A stretch of DNA of 64,000 nucleotides from Rhizomys pruinosus (lineage: Eukaryota > Chordata > Mammalia > Rodentia > Spalacidae): assembly GCA_009823505.1 (NCBI GenBank), contig VZQC01011008.1, positions 1,443,784-1,507,783 of the forward strand, given 5' to 3'. Numbering within the stretch: position 1 is the stretch's first letter; the number at the start of each line of letters is the position of its first letter. Below the pieces are notes generated by a model. The model saw only the letters and a list, made by a program, of their open reading frames with translations. It did not search any database and was not told where the DNA came from. Position numbers and translations under genes: made by a program. Of the stretch, positions 35,185-46,813 are shown in pieces.

Positions 35185-35325
35185 TTTTTTACAGGATCTC
35201 CCTCATCCAGCCAGCCTGGAACTCACTAAGTAGAACAGGCTACCCTCAATCTTCTTGAGATCCACCTGCCTCTGCCTCTCACATTCTGGGAATAAAGCCT
35301 GCACCACCACACTTGGCATTCATGT
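35185..35325 (-). mobile_element. B1 SINE
   Basis: A diverged antisense B1 (CAGGATCTCC ... GGAATAAAGCCTGCACCACC). Confidence 0.85.
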
Positions 35326-35375
35326 GTGCAATTTAAAGTCAACTAGTTCTACATGTGTATGAAAAAATTCTCACT

Positions 35376-35522
35376 TCTAGCTGTTTGTGTGGTGCACCCC
35401 TTTAATCTCAGCACTTGGGAGGCAGAAGCAGGCAGATCTCTGAAAGATTAAGGTCAGCCCAGTCTTCATAGCAAGTTTCACACCAGCTGGGGTTACCAGG
35501 AGACACCGTCCCAGAATAACAA
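35376..35522 (+). mobile_element. B1 SINE
   Basis: A sense B1 from GTTTGTGTGGTGCACCCCTT to CGTCCCAGAATAACAAC. Confidence 0.88.
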
Positions 35523-35604
35523 CAGTGAAATATCACTTTCCACCTGTGATCTATCTTTACAAACTAAGTCCCTCTGTCTCTCTGCTGATTTTTAATATGG
35601 TGTT

Positions 35605-35797
35605 TATTTTAATATTTTATCTACTTTTATTTTATCTGTATGAGTGCTTCACCTGCATGTATGCAAGGCCATCACATGTGTGCAACGCCCCTCAGAACTG
35701 GAGTTATAGAGATTGTTAACTGCCGTGTAAGTGCTGGGAATCAAACCTCTGAGAAAACACCAAGTTTCTTAACCACTGACCCATCTCTTCAGCCCCC
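35605..35797 (-). mobile_element. B3-type SINE
   Basis: Antisense, ending CCACTGACCCATCTCTTCAG plus CCCCC. Confidence 0.8.
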
Positions 35798-36904
35798 AAA
35801 TGGTATTTCTTGTTCTTTTCCAAGTTATTACAACATTTCCAAAGGTAATCATCCAGTGCTTTTGTGTTAATTACTGTGTGCAGTACTTGTGATGTGTCAG
35901 TGAACAAAAGGAAGACTCCTACCTCTCAGAGGTCAACATTATAAGGGAAGATGGGAGAAAATAAGCACAATATTTGTAGTTTTAGCATTATCTTCAAAGT
36001 AAGAGTGATTAGTAGATCACTCATTTACTAATAATCCCTCAAACCCCTGGAATTCAGTAAGTTTCCCTTCTTATTTAATTTACATGTAGTTTGACATAAG
36101 TCCTCTTTTCATGTTTTATGAATCATGAACTATTTTACCTGGAGTAGCGTATTCCTATGGAGAGTGTCAGCATCTTCTGATTGCTGACAGCACTGAACCC
36201 ACAGTGGTTTGTAAGCTGTTACTGTGTACATGATGAGTAGTCAGTGATGTGTTGAGCTATGCTATGACTGCGCCCTTCTCTTTTCTTATATCTTTAGATA
36301 TAAGAGCTTTTCCTAAGGGTACCAGTTACAGGTTTGTTTTCATTTACATAAATTTATTACTGATAGACTTTGAGTGTGAGCAACTGTGCAAGATGGCTAG
36401 AAAAATGTGCACAGGTGATATACAATAACAGGGAGATGTATGACTCACGGGTGTCCAAACCAAATATGAGAAAATCATAAATACAATTATTCAGATAGAT
36501 ACTTGATTGTGCTACTACATATTTTTTAGGAAAATATTTGTGTGAGATATTTATAGAAGGTGAGATCCTTGCATGCTGGGAAGTAAACTGGGGCACTAAG
36601 CCCAGGGTATAATCCATACTGTTTGGTGATAATGTCTTTTACAGTGTGGCTCATGTCAGTGTGAGGAATATGGCTTCTCCACACTCTGGGAACCAGAGAT
36701 CATGAAAATCAAACCTGGACGAATATGCTTAAATGAGTCTCCATCATTAGGTTTCTGCTGAGTCAAAAAAACCTCAAGACAAAAAACTATTTTGACCTGT
36801 CTATGAAAAGTAGCTGTTTCAAGCATAACCCACATAATTTTTATAAGTGAATTGTGTAAAGCATTAATAGGGACTAGTAATGGAGACTCTTCATGTCCAG
36901 AAGA
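35798..36904. other. Intergenic, no recognised feature
   Basis: A/T-rich, with no gene or repeat identified. Confidence 0.4.
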
Positions 36905-36905
36905 C

Positions 36906-37122
36906 AGGGATAGAGAGATGACTCAGCAGTTAAGAGTTCCGACTGCTCTTGCAGAGGACCCAGGTTCATCTGTCTTTAAGCTGGGCATGGTGGTGCACGC
37001 CTTTAATCCTAGCACTCAGGAGGCGGAGGCAGGCAGATCTCTGTGAGTTCAAAGCCAGCCTGGTCTACAGAGCAAGCTCCAGGCCAGCTGGGACTAAAGG
37101 GAGACCCTGTCTCAAAAAAAAA
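36906..37122 (+). mobile_element. Composite B2-head/B1-tail SINE, copy 1
   Basis: Bases 36906 to about 36979 are the B2 5' part (GATGACTCAGCAGTTAAGAG ... CTCTTGCAGAGGACCCAGG) with a short internal deletion, ending TGTCTTTAA. From 36980 a complete B1 follows (GCTGGGCATGGTGGTGCACG ... TCTCAAAAAAAAA). The same junction after (C/T)(A/G)TCTTTAA is found at 53598 and 59452. Confidence 0.85.
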
Positions 37123-37170
37123 GGACAGGCATTTTTCCATCAAGCCACTTCCTCTGAGAGCATGAGTTTT

Positions 37171-37890
37171 TGCCGGGAGCCAAAGCTGTCAGGCATACAT
37201 GTGCACAGAAAATTACTAACTTACTTATTTCAGGAGTTTACAAGCCAGCTTACATACCTCAGGAGTTTATGAGTGCACCTTGCTTATCTCAGAAATTTAC
37301 TGCCACACCAACCCCAGACAGAATTAGTAAAACAGGAATTACAGTTACAGTCATACATGGTAGAAAACATTACTTAAAGGTAGATGGTGGGCTCCTTCTT
37401 TAGAAAAATATAGTAAAGAAAAAACCAAAAAGGCTCTCCCAGGCCATGGCTCGAATTACAGCCTGAAGATAACAAATGGCCTTGGGAGGGTGGGAAGAAA
37501 CCAAAGTGAAGCTTCAAAGGGAAACCATGTCTCACATCTGACAAACAAACCACCCATGGTTTGTGGTTTTACGACCACTGTTTGTTCCCAGAGATGTGCT
37601 AATTTTGAGCAAAGTGCCATGTGTAAAGTGCTTCTGGTTAGTGCTTCTGGTTAATGTGTAAAACTTAAACTCTTTAGTAAAGGGCCTATTCTTGCTGGGG
37701 ATGTGCTGATCTTGATCTGCTTTTCCTGATATGTACTATATAATCAGTTTGCCTGCTCTTAGTAAAATGCACCAGATTCAAGACCACTCTGGTGTCATGT
37801 CTGTCTATATTTCACCTAACCTGTGCCCTCCTTCCAAGACCCTGATTCCCCGCAGTCAGAGGGAACCCCCCGCTGGGACGGTCTGCGGCA
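37171..37890 (+). mobile_element. Solo LTR, class II (ERVK/IAP-type)
   Basis: 720 bp, with inverted ends TGCCG/CGGCA and a perfect 6-bp TSD AGTTTT (37165-37170 and 37891-37896), which is diagnostic of class II ERVs. A TATA-like box (ACTATATAATCAG) is at about 37734. The LTR runs on through CCGCAGTCAGAGG to TCTGCGGCA. No internal viral sequence flanks it. A 57-codon stretch near 37170-37400 is a shadow. Confidence 0.9.
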
Positions 37891-38140
37891 AGTTTTACTA
37901 GGAAAATAAACAGTTTACTAATGACAAAGCTACATACTGACTCCTCACCAAGTGCTTTCTAACTACTCAAATCCACTTGAATTCATGTTAGAAGTAAAGT
38001 AGCCAAGACCCTGGTCTCTTAATCCAAATGTTGTTTATCAGCATGTCACAGTATGTGTCCTGCAAATGACACCTTCTATTTTGCTGTCATTATTAAAAAT
38101 GAATATGACACATATTCATTTTAAAGCTGAATGAAGACAG

Positions 38141-38345
38141 GGCTGGAGAGATAGCCTAGTGGTTAAGAGCACCGACTGCTTTTGCAGAGGGCCTGGGTTC
38201 GATCAGGTAAGAACCATCTGTAACTCCAATTCCAGGAGAACTCCAGTTCCAGGGGAACTCTTCTGACCTCTGAGGCATTGCACGGCACAGGTGCACAGAC
38301 CTACATGCAGACAGTACATTCATACACATACAAAAATAAATAAAA
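38141..38345 (+). mobile_element. B2 SINE
   Basis: Sense B2 with a small deletion after GGTTCGATC, and an AAAATAAATAAAATT tail. Confidence 0.92.
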
Positions 38346-38534
38346 TTAAAAAAAAATTTTTTTAAGTTTTTTAAAAAAAGCTGGATGAAGACAATAAATC
38401 TCATAGGGTTTTCTTCATGCTATAAAAAAGATTACCTCATTTGGCCACATGTTCAAGTAATTGATTTTTTTCATTTATATAGAAGCAAGCAGATAAAAAA
38501 ATTACAAATTGGGTAGGAATTATGAGTTGACATA

Positions 38535-38939
38535 TGTGCTGGATAGCTTTAGTGTCAACTTGACACACCTGGGTTGAGGGAGCCTCAACTGGGGAATTGA
38601 CTCCATTGGATTGGCCTGTGGCCACATCTGTGGAGTATTGTCTTGATGGTCGAGCAGTGTGGAAGGGTCCAGTCCACAATGAGTGGTGCCACCTGGGCAG
38701 GTAGTTATGTATGGTATAAGAAGGCAGGCTGGGCATGAGCCAGAGCGAGCAAGCCAGTGGACAGCATTCCTCCATGGCCTGTGCTTCAGCTCCTGCCTCC
38801 AGGTTCCTGCCCTGAGTTCCTGCCTTGTGCTCCCTGAGTGATGAACTATGAACCAGGAGATGTAAGCTGAATAAACCCTTTCCTCCCCAAGTTGGTGTCA
38901 GAGTGTTTTGTCACAGCAATGGAAAGACAAACTAGGACA
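38535..38939 (+). mobile_element. Family A solo LTR
   Basis: 405 bp, TGTGCTGG...AGGACA, with a perfect 5-bp TSD ACATA (38530-38534 and 38940-38944). Confidence 0.9.
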
Positions 38940-39128
38940 ACATAGTTGGACACAATAAGCCCAAGCACGTCAATAACACTATGATGACCAGACAACTGAA
39001 ACCATGCCATCTTTTGACCATTCATCATCAAGCCACTGTTTATGTTGCATTTACAATTTGGTCAGCATAATGGTGAAATTCTTTACTTTTTAATTTGTAA
39101 GTAAACATGGATATAAAGAATTCAGTAA

Positions 39129-39278
39129 AACTTGCCAGGCTTTTAATCCCAGGATTTGGGAAGCAGAGGCAGGTAGATAGATATCTGTGAGTTCGAGGCT
39201 GGCCTCAACCTGGTCTACATAGGGAATTCCAAAGCAGTTGGTGCTACAAGGAGATCTTATTTCGAATACAAAAAGAAA
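39129..39278 (+). mobile_element. Diverged B1 SINE
   Basis: GCCAGGCTTTTAATCCCAGG to GATCTTATTTCGAATAC. Its A-rich tail leads directly into the purine tract that follows. Confidence 0.8.
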
Positions 39279-39347
39279 AAGAGGAGGAGGAGGAGGAGGA
39301 GGAGGAGGAGGAGGAGGAGGAAAGAGGAGGAGGAGGAGAAGGAAGAG

Positions 39348-39380
<33 letters not shown>

Positions 39381-39722
39381 AGGATTAAAAAGAGAAGGAA
39401 GAGGGGGAGAAGGAGGGGAGGAAGTGGAAGGGAGAGGAAGAGAAGGAGGAAGAGGATGAGGAAGAGGAGGAAGAGAAAATAAGGAGGAAGAAGGACAAAG
39501 AGGAGGAAGAAGAGGAGGAGGAGGGGAAGGAAAGAGGAGGATAAAGAGGGAGGAGAAAAAGGGAGGAGGAGGGAAAAGGAAGAGGAAGAAGAAGAGGAAG
39601 AGGAGGAAGAGGAGGAGGAGAAAGATAGAGGAGGATAAAGAGGGAGGAGGTGGAAGGAAGAGAATGAAGAGAAAGAGGAGGAGGAGGAGGAACAGAAGAA
39701 AGAAAAGAAGAAGGAAAGAGAC
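39279..39722. repeat. Long (GGA/GAA)n polypurine tract
   Basis: About 440 bases almost entirely A and G on the plus strand, with only a few T. It begins as regular (GGA)n grown from the B1 tail and becomes irregular. The 155-codon Ser/Leu-rich and 73-codon Arg/Gly-rich frames are compositional. Confidence 0.97.
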
Positions 39723-40089
39723 AAAATTTTACAGGTTCAAAAATGAAGTTTTATAGTAAAATCCCATGGCTCCAGTCTAACCCCTTTACTTTTTCCACCC
39801 AGCACAAGAGGGCTTTTATTGTGAAGAGTGGGCAAACTGCATCCACACAGATTTTGAGAGACATTCTGTGGAGCCATCAGTAATATCTGTGAGCTCATAT
39901 GCAAATGAGAGGAAAGGAAGGGATGCCACAATTAAGATTCATGAGTCGTGGACTTCCGTGGACTTCCAGGCCCCGAGCATCCTGGGAAGCAATCCAAAGG
40001 TGGGTCATGAGGGCAAAGCCGCAGTGCCAGCACAGCGTACAGCGGGGTGCCTGACTGTGAAGTCTGTGGGAAAGGATTACACACGATGT
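39723..40089. other. Sequence just 3' of the decayed OR remnant
   Basis: No repeat or gene recognised. Confidence 0.4.
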
Positions 40090-40743
40090 TCAGGACCCTG
40101 TACTCAGATAAATGCTGCAAGTACGCCCTCTGCTTTGCTTGCACACTCCTGGGTCTCTGCAAAAGAACCTTCCCAGAGCTCTTTTCTCCTCCTTCATCCT
40201 TAATGTGTACATGAGAGGACTGAGGATTGCAGTCATGACTGTATAAAAGAGTGGGGAAGGTAGAGGGTTATGGTGTCCTAGATCAGAGTGTTTCCTGCCC
40301 CACTGAGCCACTAGTCTCCTGCCAGAGCCCAGCAGAGCTGCCGGTTCATCACTGCTGCATAGTGGAGAGGTCTGCAGAGACACAGAGTGGTCAAACCCAT
40401 CACTGCCAGGAGAACACACTCAGTGACTGAGCACAGAGCCAGCTCCCCGGTGCTGCACACACAGCCTGGGGCCCACGATGGTCTTGGCTTGTCCTTCCAG
40501 GCTCTACAGCAGCTGAAGTACAATGCTAGTGGTGAAACAGATGTGAAGCAGGGGGAATGGTGAGCAAGTAAACAGTAATGGGTATTTTGAGTTTAGGGTC
40601 TATTGACGACACCAGAATAATCATTGGATTTCCCACCAGGGTAAAGAGATGGGAATGATGCAGAGTGTTCTTTCCAGCTGGAGCTGGTCTGAGAAGTTCA
40701 CCAGGATGAAGCATCCACCAGCCTGACTGTTGTTCATCCTCAT
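40090..40743 (-). pseudogene. OR2-like olfactory receptor remnant, central part deleted
   Basis: Order on the minus strand: a start (ATG at 40743 or 40737) with NNSQAGGCFILVNFSD; after a frameshift, TLVGNPMIILVSSIDPKLK (TM1 and first loop); a degraded TM2-TM3 with frameshifts; ALCSVTECVLLAVMGLTTLC and RPLHYAAVMNRQLCWAL; then an abrupt jump to PLFYTVMTAILSPLMYTLRM (TM7) and a short tail. TM4-TM6 are missing. At 654 bp it is about 280 bp shorter than an OR coding exon, and it has several stops. TECVLLAVM and SSIDPKLK point to OR2 (OR2W-like). It is the oldest of the four ORs in the window. Confidence 0.88.
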
Positions 40744-41594
40744 CACCTGGTATAAACAAGAGAGAAAAGATTCATTATATATTAAGGATGCACAGTCTCA
40801 GTGCCCCCATTTAAAATGCTGATGCTGGGGGAAGCTGCACCTGATGAGAATACAGAAAAAGCCTGAATTAACAGGGACACACACAGAGGCACTACACAGC
40901 ACAGGTTTGGCTCCACTGGTAAGCATTAGAGGCTGAGGAAAAGTTTCCCGTGAAAGAAAGTAAGAAAACTATCAAAAGATTAAAACGTATTCAATCTATT
41001 CATAACCAGTGGCAATTCATTCAAATTAAATGGAAAAATTCAGCTTCTTCAGTGTTTAGTATAAGCTAATGATGTAAAGAAAACATCTCCATTCTTCAAT
41101 CATACCTTTTGAACTAGGCAGTTTTTTACTTTTTTATATAAATGACAGGTTCTGAAGATTATGAAGGCAACTTCTATAAAGTGTCAAACATTTGTCTTTT
41201 CTCTCTGAAATTTTAACCACATGGACACATGATTTCTGAAGCAGATTCGCTATGGGAATCATGAACTCATTCAGTCTACCAGCTTCTGGGGAACACATGT
41301 GTTATCACAGCTCCCCCTCCTCAGTTGTGCAGTTGTGGGGAGGAGTTATTGACTCTCTGGCCCTTGTGTGTTGAATGAGGCAAGCGAATCAGAATCCAAG
41401 GTGTGCGCCCTGGTATTACCAAGGCTCCTCAGGCAGACAGAAGAGGACTCTCAGTATGCACCAAATCAGCAGAAAATTGTAACTCTAGAAGCTGAAAGGG
41501 GCTTCAGACACTTGAAAAGTTACAAATTCAAACATTTAAGAAGCAGATGCTGCCTCAGACAACACCCAAAGAACATAACTGTGCATCAACTTTG
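40744..41594. other. Intergenic, no recognised feature
   Basis: No gene or identifiable repeat. A 75-codon plus-strand frame at 41368 has no family features. Confidence 0.4.
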
Positions 41595-41648
41595 ATTCAC
41601 TGTGGGAGCAGTCAGCCCTCTTAATGGCTGAGCCATCTCTCCAGCCCC
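41595..41648 (-). mobile_element. B2 SINE 5'-head fragment
   Basis: Only the tRNA-like head is left (CTGAGCCATCTCTCCAGCCC at its right end). Confidence 0.75.
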
Positions 41649-41879
41649 ATCCCTGAATTATTTCTAAGCCACTGACAGACATAGACAGCTACCAAAGAAT
41701 GTGATGAGATCAATGCACAGCTATGACCCATATTTTTCAGATCTGCTCATCTTGTACTTTCAGAAGAATCATTTCTCCCTCTGATGCATTCCTAGCCACA
41801 TGTAAATTCCTCAACTCCTCCTTTCTTCAAAGTGAGCATCATTGAAACCAGAGTTCTCAAATTACTGTTGGGGTTAAGA

Positions 41880-42555
41880 ATCACCACGCACACGAGGCAG
41901 CGACTGGCCCACCCAGCCGGCACCATGGCCAGTTCGTGCATGCACAGGAGCAGCAGGCACCCCAGTCCCAGCCCACCAGGCTCCAAAGGCACAGCCCCCA
42001 GTGCCCAGCACCCAGGTCCCATTCTCCAGTTCATGGGTCCTGAGAGCTCCAGTTCTGGCTCAACAAACTCCGCCCTCCAGCACCCGGATCCCAATGCTGT
42101 GTACCTACAGTCCTGCCCTACACAGATAGGTGCTGCCTATCTGGTGCTGCCACCCAGCTCCCAGCTCCCCAGGGGGTAAGAGAGCCTGGCACACATCACT
42201 GTGCATCAGCTTATGCTGCCTGCTCCCAGCTCTCAGCAGAAAAACAAGGCATGCCCACCCACCCAGAGGCCCTCAACTGGACCAGAAATCCAGTTCCAGA
42301 TCAGCCTGGGCTCAGCTCCTGGAGGCTCCACTCCTGACAGGTGAGACAGAGCCTCACCCACCCACCTGAGGCAAGACTCCAATAGGAACACTCAGCACCC
42401 AGCTGGGGAGAAAGAAGCAAGAGGCCAATAACATTCCACTCCTGCAATATTCCAGAATCCCAGTCCATTAGGTAGGGAAGGCCTCAGGCCAACCACCTGC
42501 CCACCTCCATGCTAAGCTGCCCTGGCCCTGGACCCAGTCTCAGAAGCTTACAGCC
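41880..42555 (+). mobile_element. Probable L1 5'UTR segment
   Basis: GC-rich, CAGCACCC/CCCAGCTCC-rich sequence directly upstream of L1 ORF2 sequence, similar in character to the antisense segment at 3680-4035. ORF1 and the first part of ORF2 would lie between these two pieces in an intact L1 and are absent. The assignment is by context. Confidence 0.5.
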
Positions 42556-43339
42556 AGCATGGATTAATCCCAACACACTAATAGTAGGGGACTTTAACAC
42601 CCCACCACCATTAAATAGGTCAACTGGACAAAGAATAAACAGAGAGATATCCGAACTGAAGAATATGATACACCAAATGGACCTAACAGATATCTCCTGA
42701 ATATTCTACCCAAACACCAAAGAATATACTTTCTATTCAGCACCCCATGGACTGTTCTCCAAAATCAACCACATACCAAGACACAGAACAAATCGCAACA
42801 AATACAAAAAAGTTGAAGTAATCTCATGCATTCTATCAGGAAACAATGACACAATGAAGCTTAATATCAACACTGGAAGAAGCCCTACTATCTATAAGAA
42901 CTCATGGAGACTAAAAAACACACTCCTAAATAACGAATGGGTCAAGGGAGAAATAAATAAAGAAATAAAAGTATCCTGGAATTAAACAAAAAGACCAATA
43001 CAACACAACAAAACCTATGGGACACTCTAAAAGCAGTCCTAATGGGAAATTTATAGGCCTAAATGCCTACATTTAAAAAACAACAAAATAGAAAGTGCAC
43101 AAATAAATGACCTACATTGCAATTAAAAACACTTGAGAGACAACAACAAATGAATCCCAAACCCAATACACAAGAACTAACAAAAATTGGGGTGGAGATC
43201 AATGAAATAGAAACAAAGAAAACAATATAAAGAATCAATGAATACAAGAGCTGGTTGCTGTGTAGACCTCTAACCCAGTTAACCAAAAGAAAGAGCAACT
43301 CCAAATCAACAAAATTAGAGATGAAAAGGGAAACATCAC

Positions 43340-44031
43340 TGCTGTAGTCTGGGATGTTCAGGCTTGCAGCTCTGCTCAGAACAGGCACATGAGAACCTAA
43401 AAAAAAAAAAAAGTTCATTTCATACCCTTGTTCTCTGGAATGCCAGGTAAGCACTCTGCTGGCCCTAGAATTCCTTTGATCTGTGGATTAAGCATCCTGG
43501 GAGAAGCCTCCACTTGTCACATGTTAGTGTCAAGATTCTTCTATTTACTTTTAACCACCTTTTCATGGGTTATTGTTAAGTGATTTTTAGACCCTTTCTG
43601 CAAAGTTTTATAAAGTTATTTCTCCTAAAAGCTTATTTTCCCCTCTTCTTGTTTTATGAAAGCACATACTGTAAACTTTAGTTTTTCCAGGCTTTGACTC
43701 AAATGCTTTTCAAACACACACACACACACAAGCACGCGCGCGCATGCATATGGTACAAAGAGGGAAGGAGACAGCCATCATAAACAAGCCCTCATGAACA
43801 AGTCATAGCATCTATCTACCCATCTATCCATCTCTCTACCCTCTCACACCCTCACCCCTTTTTTGATAAAGAAGCCTTTATTAAGAGAACCTACAAACCT
43901 GACAAATCCTTAATGGCAAATGGAGGTTTGGTGGCTTGAGCTTCTTCAGAGAACTCTGCCAGAGCAAGTTCCCAACCCACAACTCCCCAGCAGTTCACAG
44001 ATTTCAGGAGTGGAGAATGGAGCTCCCATAC
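43340..44031 (+). mobile_element. ERV solo LTR (family C), copy 2
   Basis: 692 bp beginning TGCTGTAGTCTGGGATG, with a perfect 5-bp TSD ATCAC (43335-43339 and 44032-44036), or 4 bp if the LTR ends CA. It matches copy 1 (20343-21972 minus its L1) along its length. It has a (CA)n(CG)n run at about 43714-43742 and a polyadenylation region near 43860. Confidence 0.85.
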
Positions 44032-45362
44032 ATCACAATACATAACAAAAAGATAGAGGAAATTATACAAGAATAATTTAGAAACTTATACTCTATTAAA
44101 TTTGAAAGCCTAAGATAAATGGATGAATATCTGAAATCATGGAAAACACCAAAGCTTAACCAAGAAGAGATCAACAGCTTTAACAGACCTATAACATATG
44201 AAGAAATTGAAACAAAATCTCCCAAGTAAAAAAAGCCCAGGCCCAGATGGATTTATGGAAGAATTCTATAAGACATTTAAAGAAGACCTGCAACCACTCA
44301 TACTCAAATTATTCAAAAGGATAGAAACAGAGGGAAATCTCCCAAATTCCTTCTAGGAAGCCAGCATCACTCTAATACCAAAACCAAGCAAAGATACAAC
44401 CAAAAAAGAAAACTATAGACCCATGGCTTTAATTAACATGGATGCAAAAATTCTCAAAATACTTGCAAACTGCATACAGAAACACATCAAAAAGATTGTC
44501 CACCATGACCAAGTCAGTTTTATACCAGAGATGCAGGGATGGTTCAACATAAGTAAATCAATAAATGTCATAAAGCACATCAATGGGAGTTGGGCTGGAG
44601 GGAACATTCCTCAACATAATTAAAGTCATACACAACAAACCCACAGAAAACATCATTCTAAATGGGGAAAAACTAGAAGCATTCCCCTTAAAATCAGGAA
44701 CCCAGAAAGGCTGCCCCCCTATCTCCACTCCTTTTCAATATAGTGCTGGAAACACTTGCTAGAGCAATAAGACAAGAAAGGGAAATCAAAGGAGTACTAA
44801 TTGGAAAAGAGGGAGTCAAACTATCCCTTTTTGTAGATAACATGAAAGTTTACCTAAGGGATGCCAAATATTCTACCAGAAACTTCCTAGAAACAATTAA
44901 GAGTTTCAGTAAAGTGGCAAGTTACAAAATTAACCTAGAAAAATCAGTAATATTTCTTTATGCCAACAACAAGCAGTTGGAGGCCTTCCCATTCACAATA
45001 ATCTAAAAAATAAGATCTCAGAACAAACCTGACTAAGGACACTAAAGATCTCTACAATGAAAAATTTAAACCCTTGAAGAAGGAGATTGAAGAAGACATC
45101 AGAAGATGAAAGGACCTCCCATGCTCATGGATTGGAAGAATTAATATAGTAAAAATGACCATCCTACCCAAAGTAATATATAGATTCAATGCAATCCCAA
45201 TTAAAATCCCCATGACATTCTTCCCAGAACTAGAAAAAAATCCTAAAACTCAAATGGAAAAACAAAAGACCCCAAATACTCAAAGCAACCCTGAACACAA
45301 AGAGCAATACAAGGGGGATTGCCATACCACACTTCAAACTATATTACAAGGCTATAAGTATG

Positions 45363-45531
45363 AGCTGGGTGTGGTGGCTCACGCCTTTAATCCCAACACT
45401 TGGGAGGCAGAGGCAGGTGGATCTCTGTGAGTTCAAGGCCAGCCTGGTCTACATAAAGAGTCCCACCGCAGCTGGACTTAAGAGGAGACCCCCATCCAAT
45501 AATAGACCAAAAAAAAAAAAAAAAAAAAAAA
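45363..45531 (+). mobile_element. B1 SINE inside the L1
   Basis: Sense B1 with a 20-base A tail. The flanks GGCTATAAGTAT and GGCTGTAGTCAT look like a worn target duplication of L1 sequence. Confidence 0.9.
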
Positions 45532-45890
45532 GATGGCTGTAGTCATAAAAACAGCCTGATACTGGCACAAAACAGACCTGAAGATCAATGGAACAAAATT
45601 GAATATCCAAAATTGAGCACCTGCAATCTCAGCCACCTCATATTTGACAAAAGGGCCAAAAAGACTCAATGGAGGAAAGACAGTATCTTCAGCAAATGGT
45701 GCTGGCAAAATTGGATTACTACTTGTAGAAGAATAAAACTAAACCCCCACACTTGACCATGTACAAAAATCAACTCCAAACGAATCAAAGATCTGAGTGT
45801 GAAACCTGAAACTCCAAAAATGATAGAGGAAAATGTTAGCAGTAACCTACAAGATATAGGGATAAGAAAAGTCTTTCTAAATCAGACAAC

Positions 45891-46532
45891 ACTTATATAT
45901 AGATATAGATATAAATATGATTGATAGAGCCTAGAGAGTCTGATTTCCTTCCTCAAATGTCCTTCAGTATAGAGTCATCCACCTGGGCCCACCAGAGTCC
46001 CATCCCTTTTAAGAAACTGTCCCTCCCCCTCTCATCAGACAACTGGCAAAATCCTTAGGTTGGGTTGGCATTTCTTGGCCACTTGCCTATGCTAGGATCT
46101 TACCTGGTCTGAGCTTACATAGGACTGGTGCATGCTGTCACCATTGATGTGAGGTCACGTGAATAACTGGCCTGCTATATGAAAGACTATTTCCTTCTGG
46201 TCATTAACATCCTCTGGCTCTTTCAGTCTTTCTGCCTCCTCTTCTGAACTGATCCCTGAGCCTTGGGAGGCAGAGGTTTGAAATGGGTGTCCTATTTAGA
46301 GATAAGCATTCTGTGGCCTCTTAATCTCTACATACTGGACAAATGTGGGTTTTGTGTTAATCACTGTGTGTTGCGTTAGGAATTTCTCCTATATTTTAAT
46401 ATTTTATAGCAAATAGCTCCAAAAGTTTTAGAGTTTGCTTTATTGAAATATTTACACATTTTAGGTCTGTATAATTCACAGAAGAGTTACTTAACTCTGG
46501 GTTATGTGCCAATACTTACATTGGAAGAATTT
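45891..46532. other. Intergenic, no recognised feature
   Basis: No gene or repeat identified. Confidence 0.4.
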
Positions 46533-46544
46533 TAAGACCTTTTT

Positions 46545-46776
46545 AAAATTTTATTTATTTTTGTATGTGTATGAATGTAGTGTCTGCATGTAGGTTTGTG
46601 CACCCGTGTCGTGCAATTCCTCGGAGGTCAGAAGAGGGTCTCAGATTCCCCTGGAACTGGAGTTCTCCTGGAATTGGAGTTACAGATGATTCTTAGCCAC
46701 CATGTGGGTGCTGGGGATCGAACCCGGGTCCTCTGCAAGTTGGTGCTCTTAATTGCTAAGCTATCTCTCCAGCCCC
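46545..46776 (-). mobile_element. B2 SINE forming the 3' part of a U2/B2 chimera
   Basis: Full-length B2 on the minus strand (head at 46776, A/T-rich tail at 46545-46560). The base after its tail starts a TSD (46533-46544), but the matching copy lies beyond the neighbouring U2 sequence, at 47002-47013, not at the B2 head. Confidence 0.92.
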
Positions 46777-46813
46777 TAGTTCTACTTTTGTACCACACAA
46801 AGATACCCCCAAA

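Larger units (their letters stand above)
42556..45890 (+). mobile_element. Decayed L1 ORF2, split by an ERV LTR and a B1
   Basis: ORF2 parts run in order with many stops. The endonuclease domain is at 42560-42700 (TLIVGDFNTPPPLNRSTGQ). The inter-domain region runs to 43339. The RT domain starts with [20 protein letters not shown] at 44423, then GCPP-type sequence at 44710 and [19 protein letters not shown] at 44746; the YADD-type motif reads FVDNM at 44832. Later ORF2 runs to 45890, where the element stops without a 3' end. An LTR at 43340-44031 and a B1 at 45363-45531 interrupt it. It is dead and has lost the catalytic Asp pair. Confidence 0.92.

Noticed and set aside
39238..39724. 155-codon Ser/Leu-rich frame and 73-codon Arg/Gly-rich frame
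   Set aside because: Same cause: a polypurine tract.
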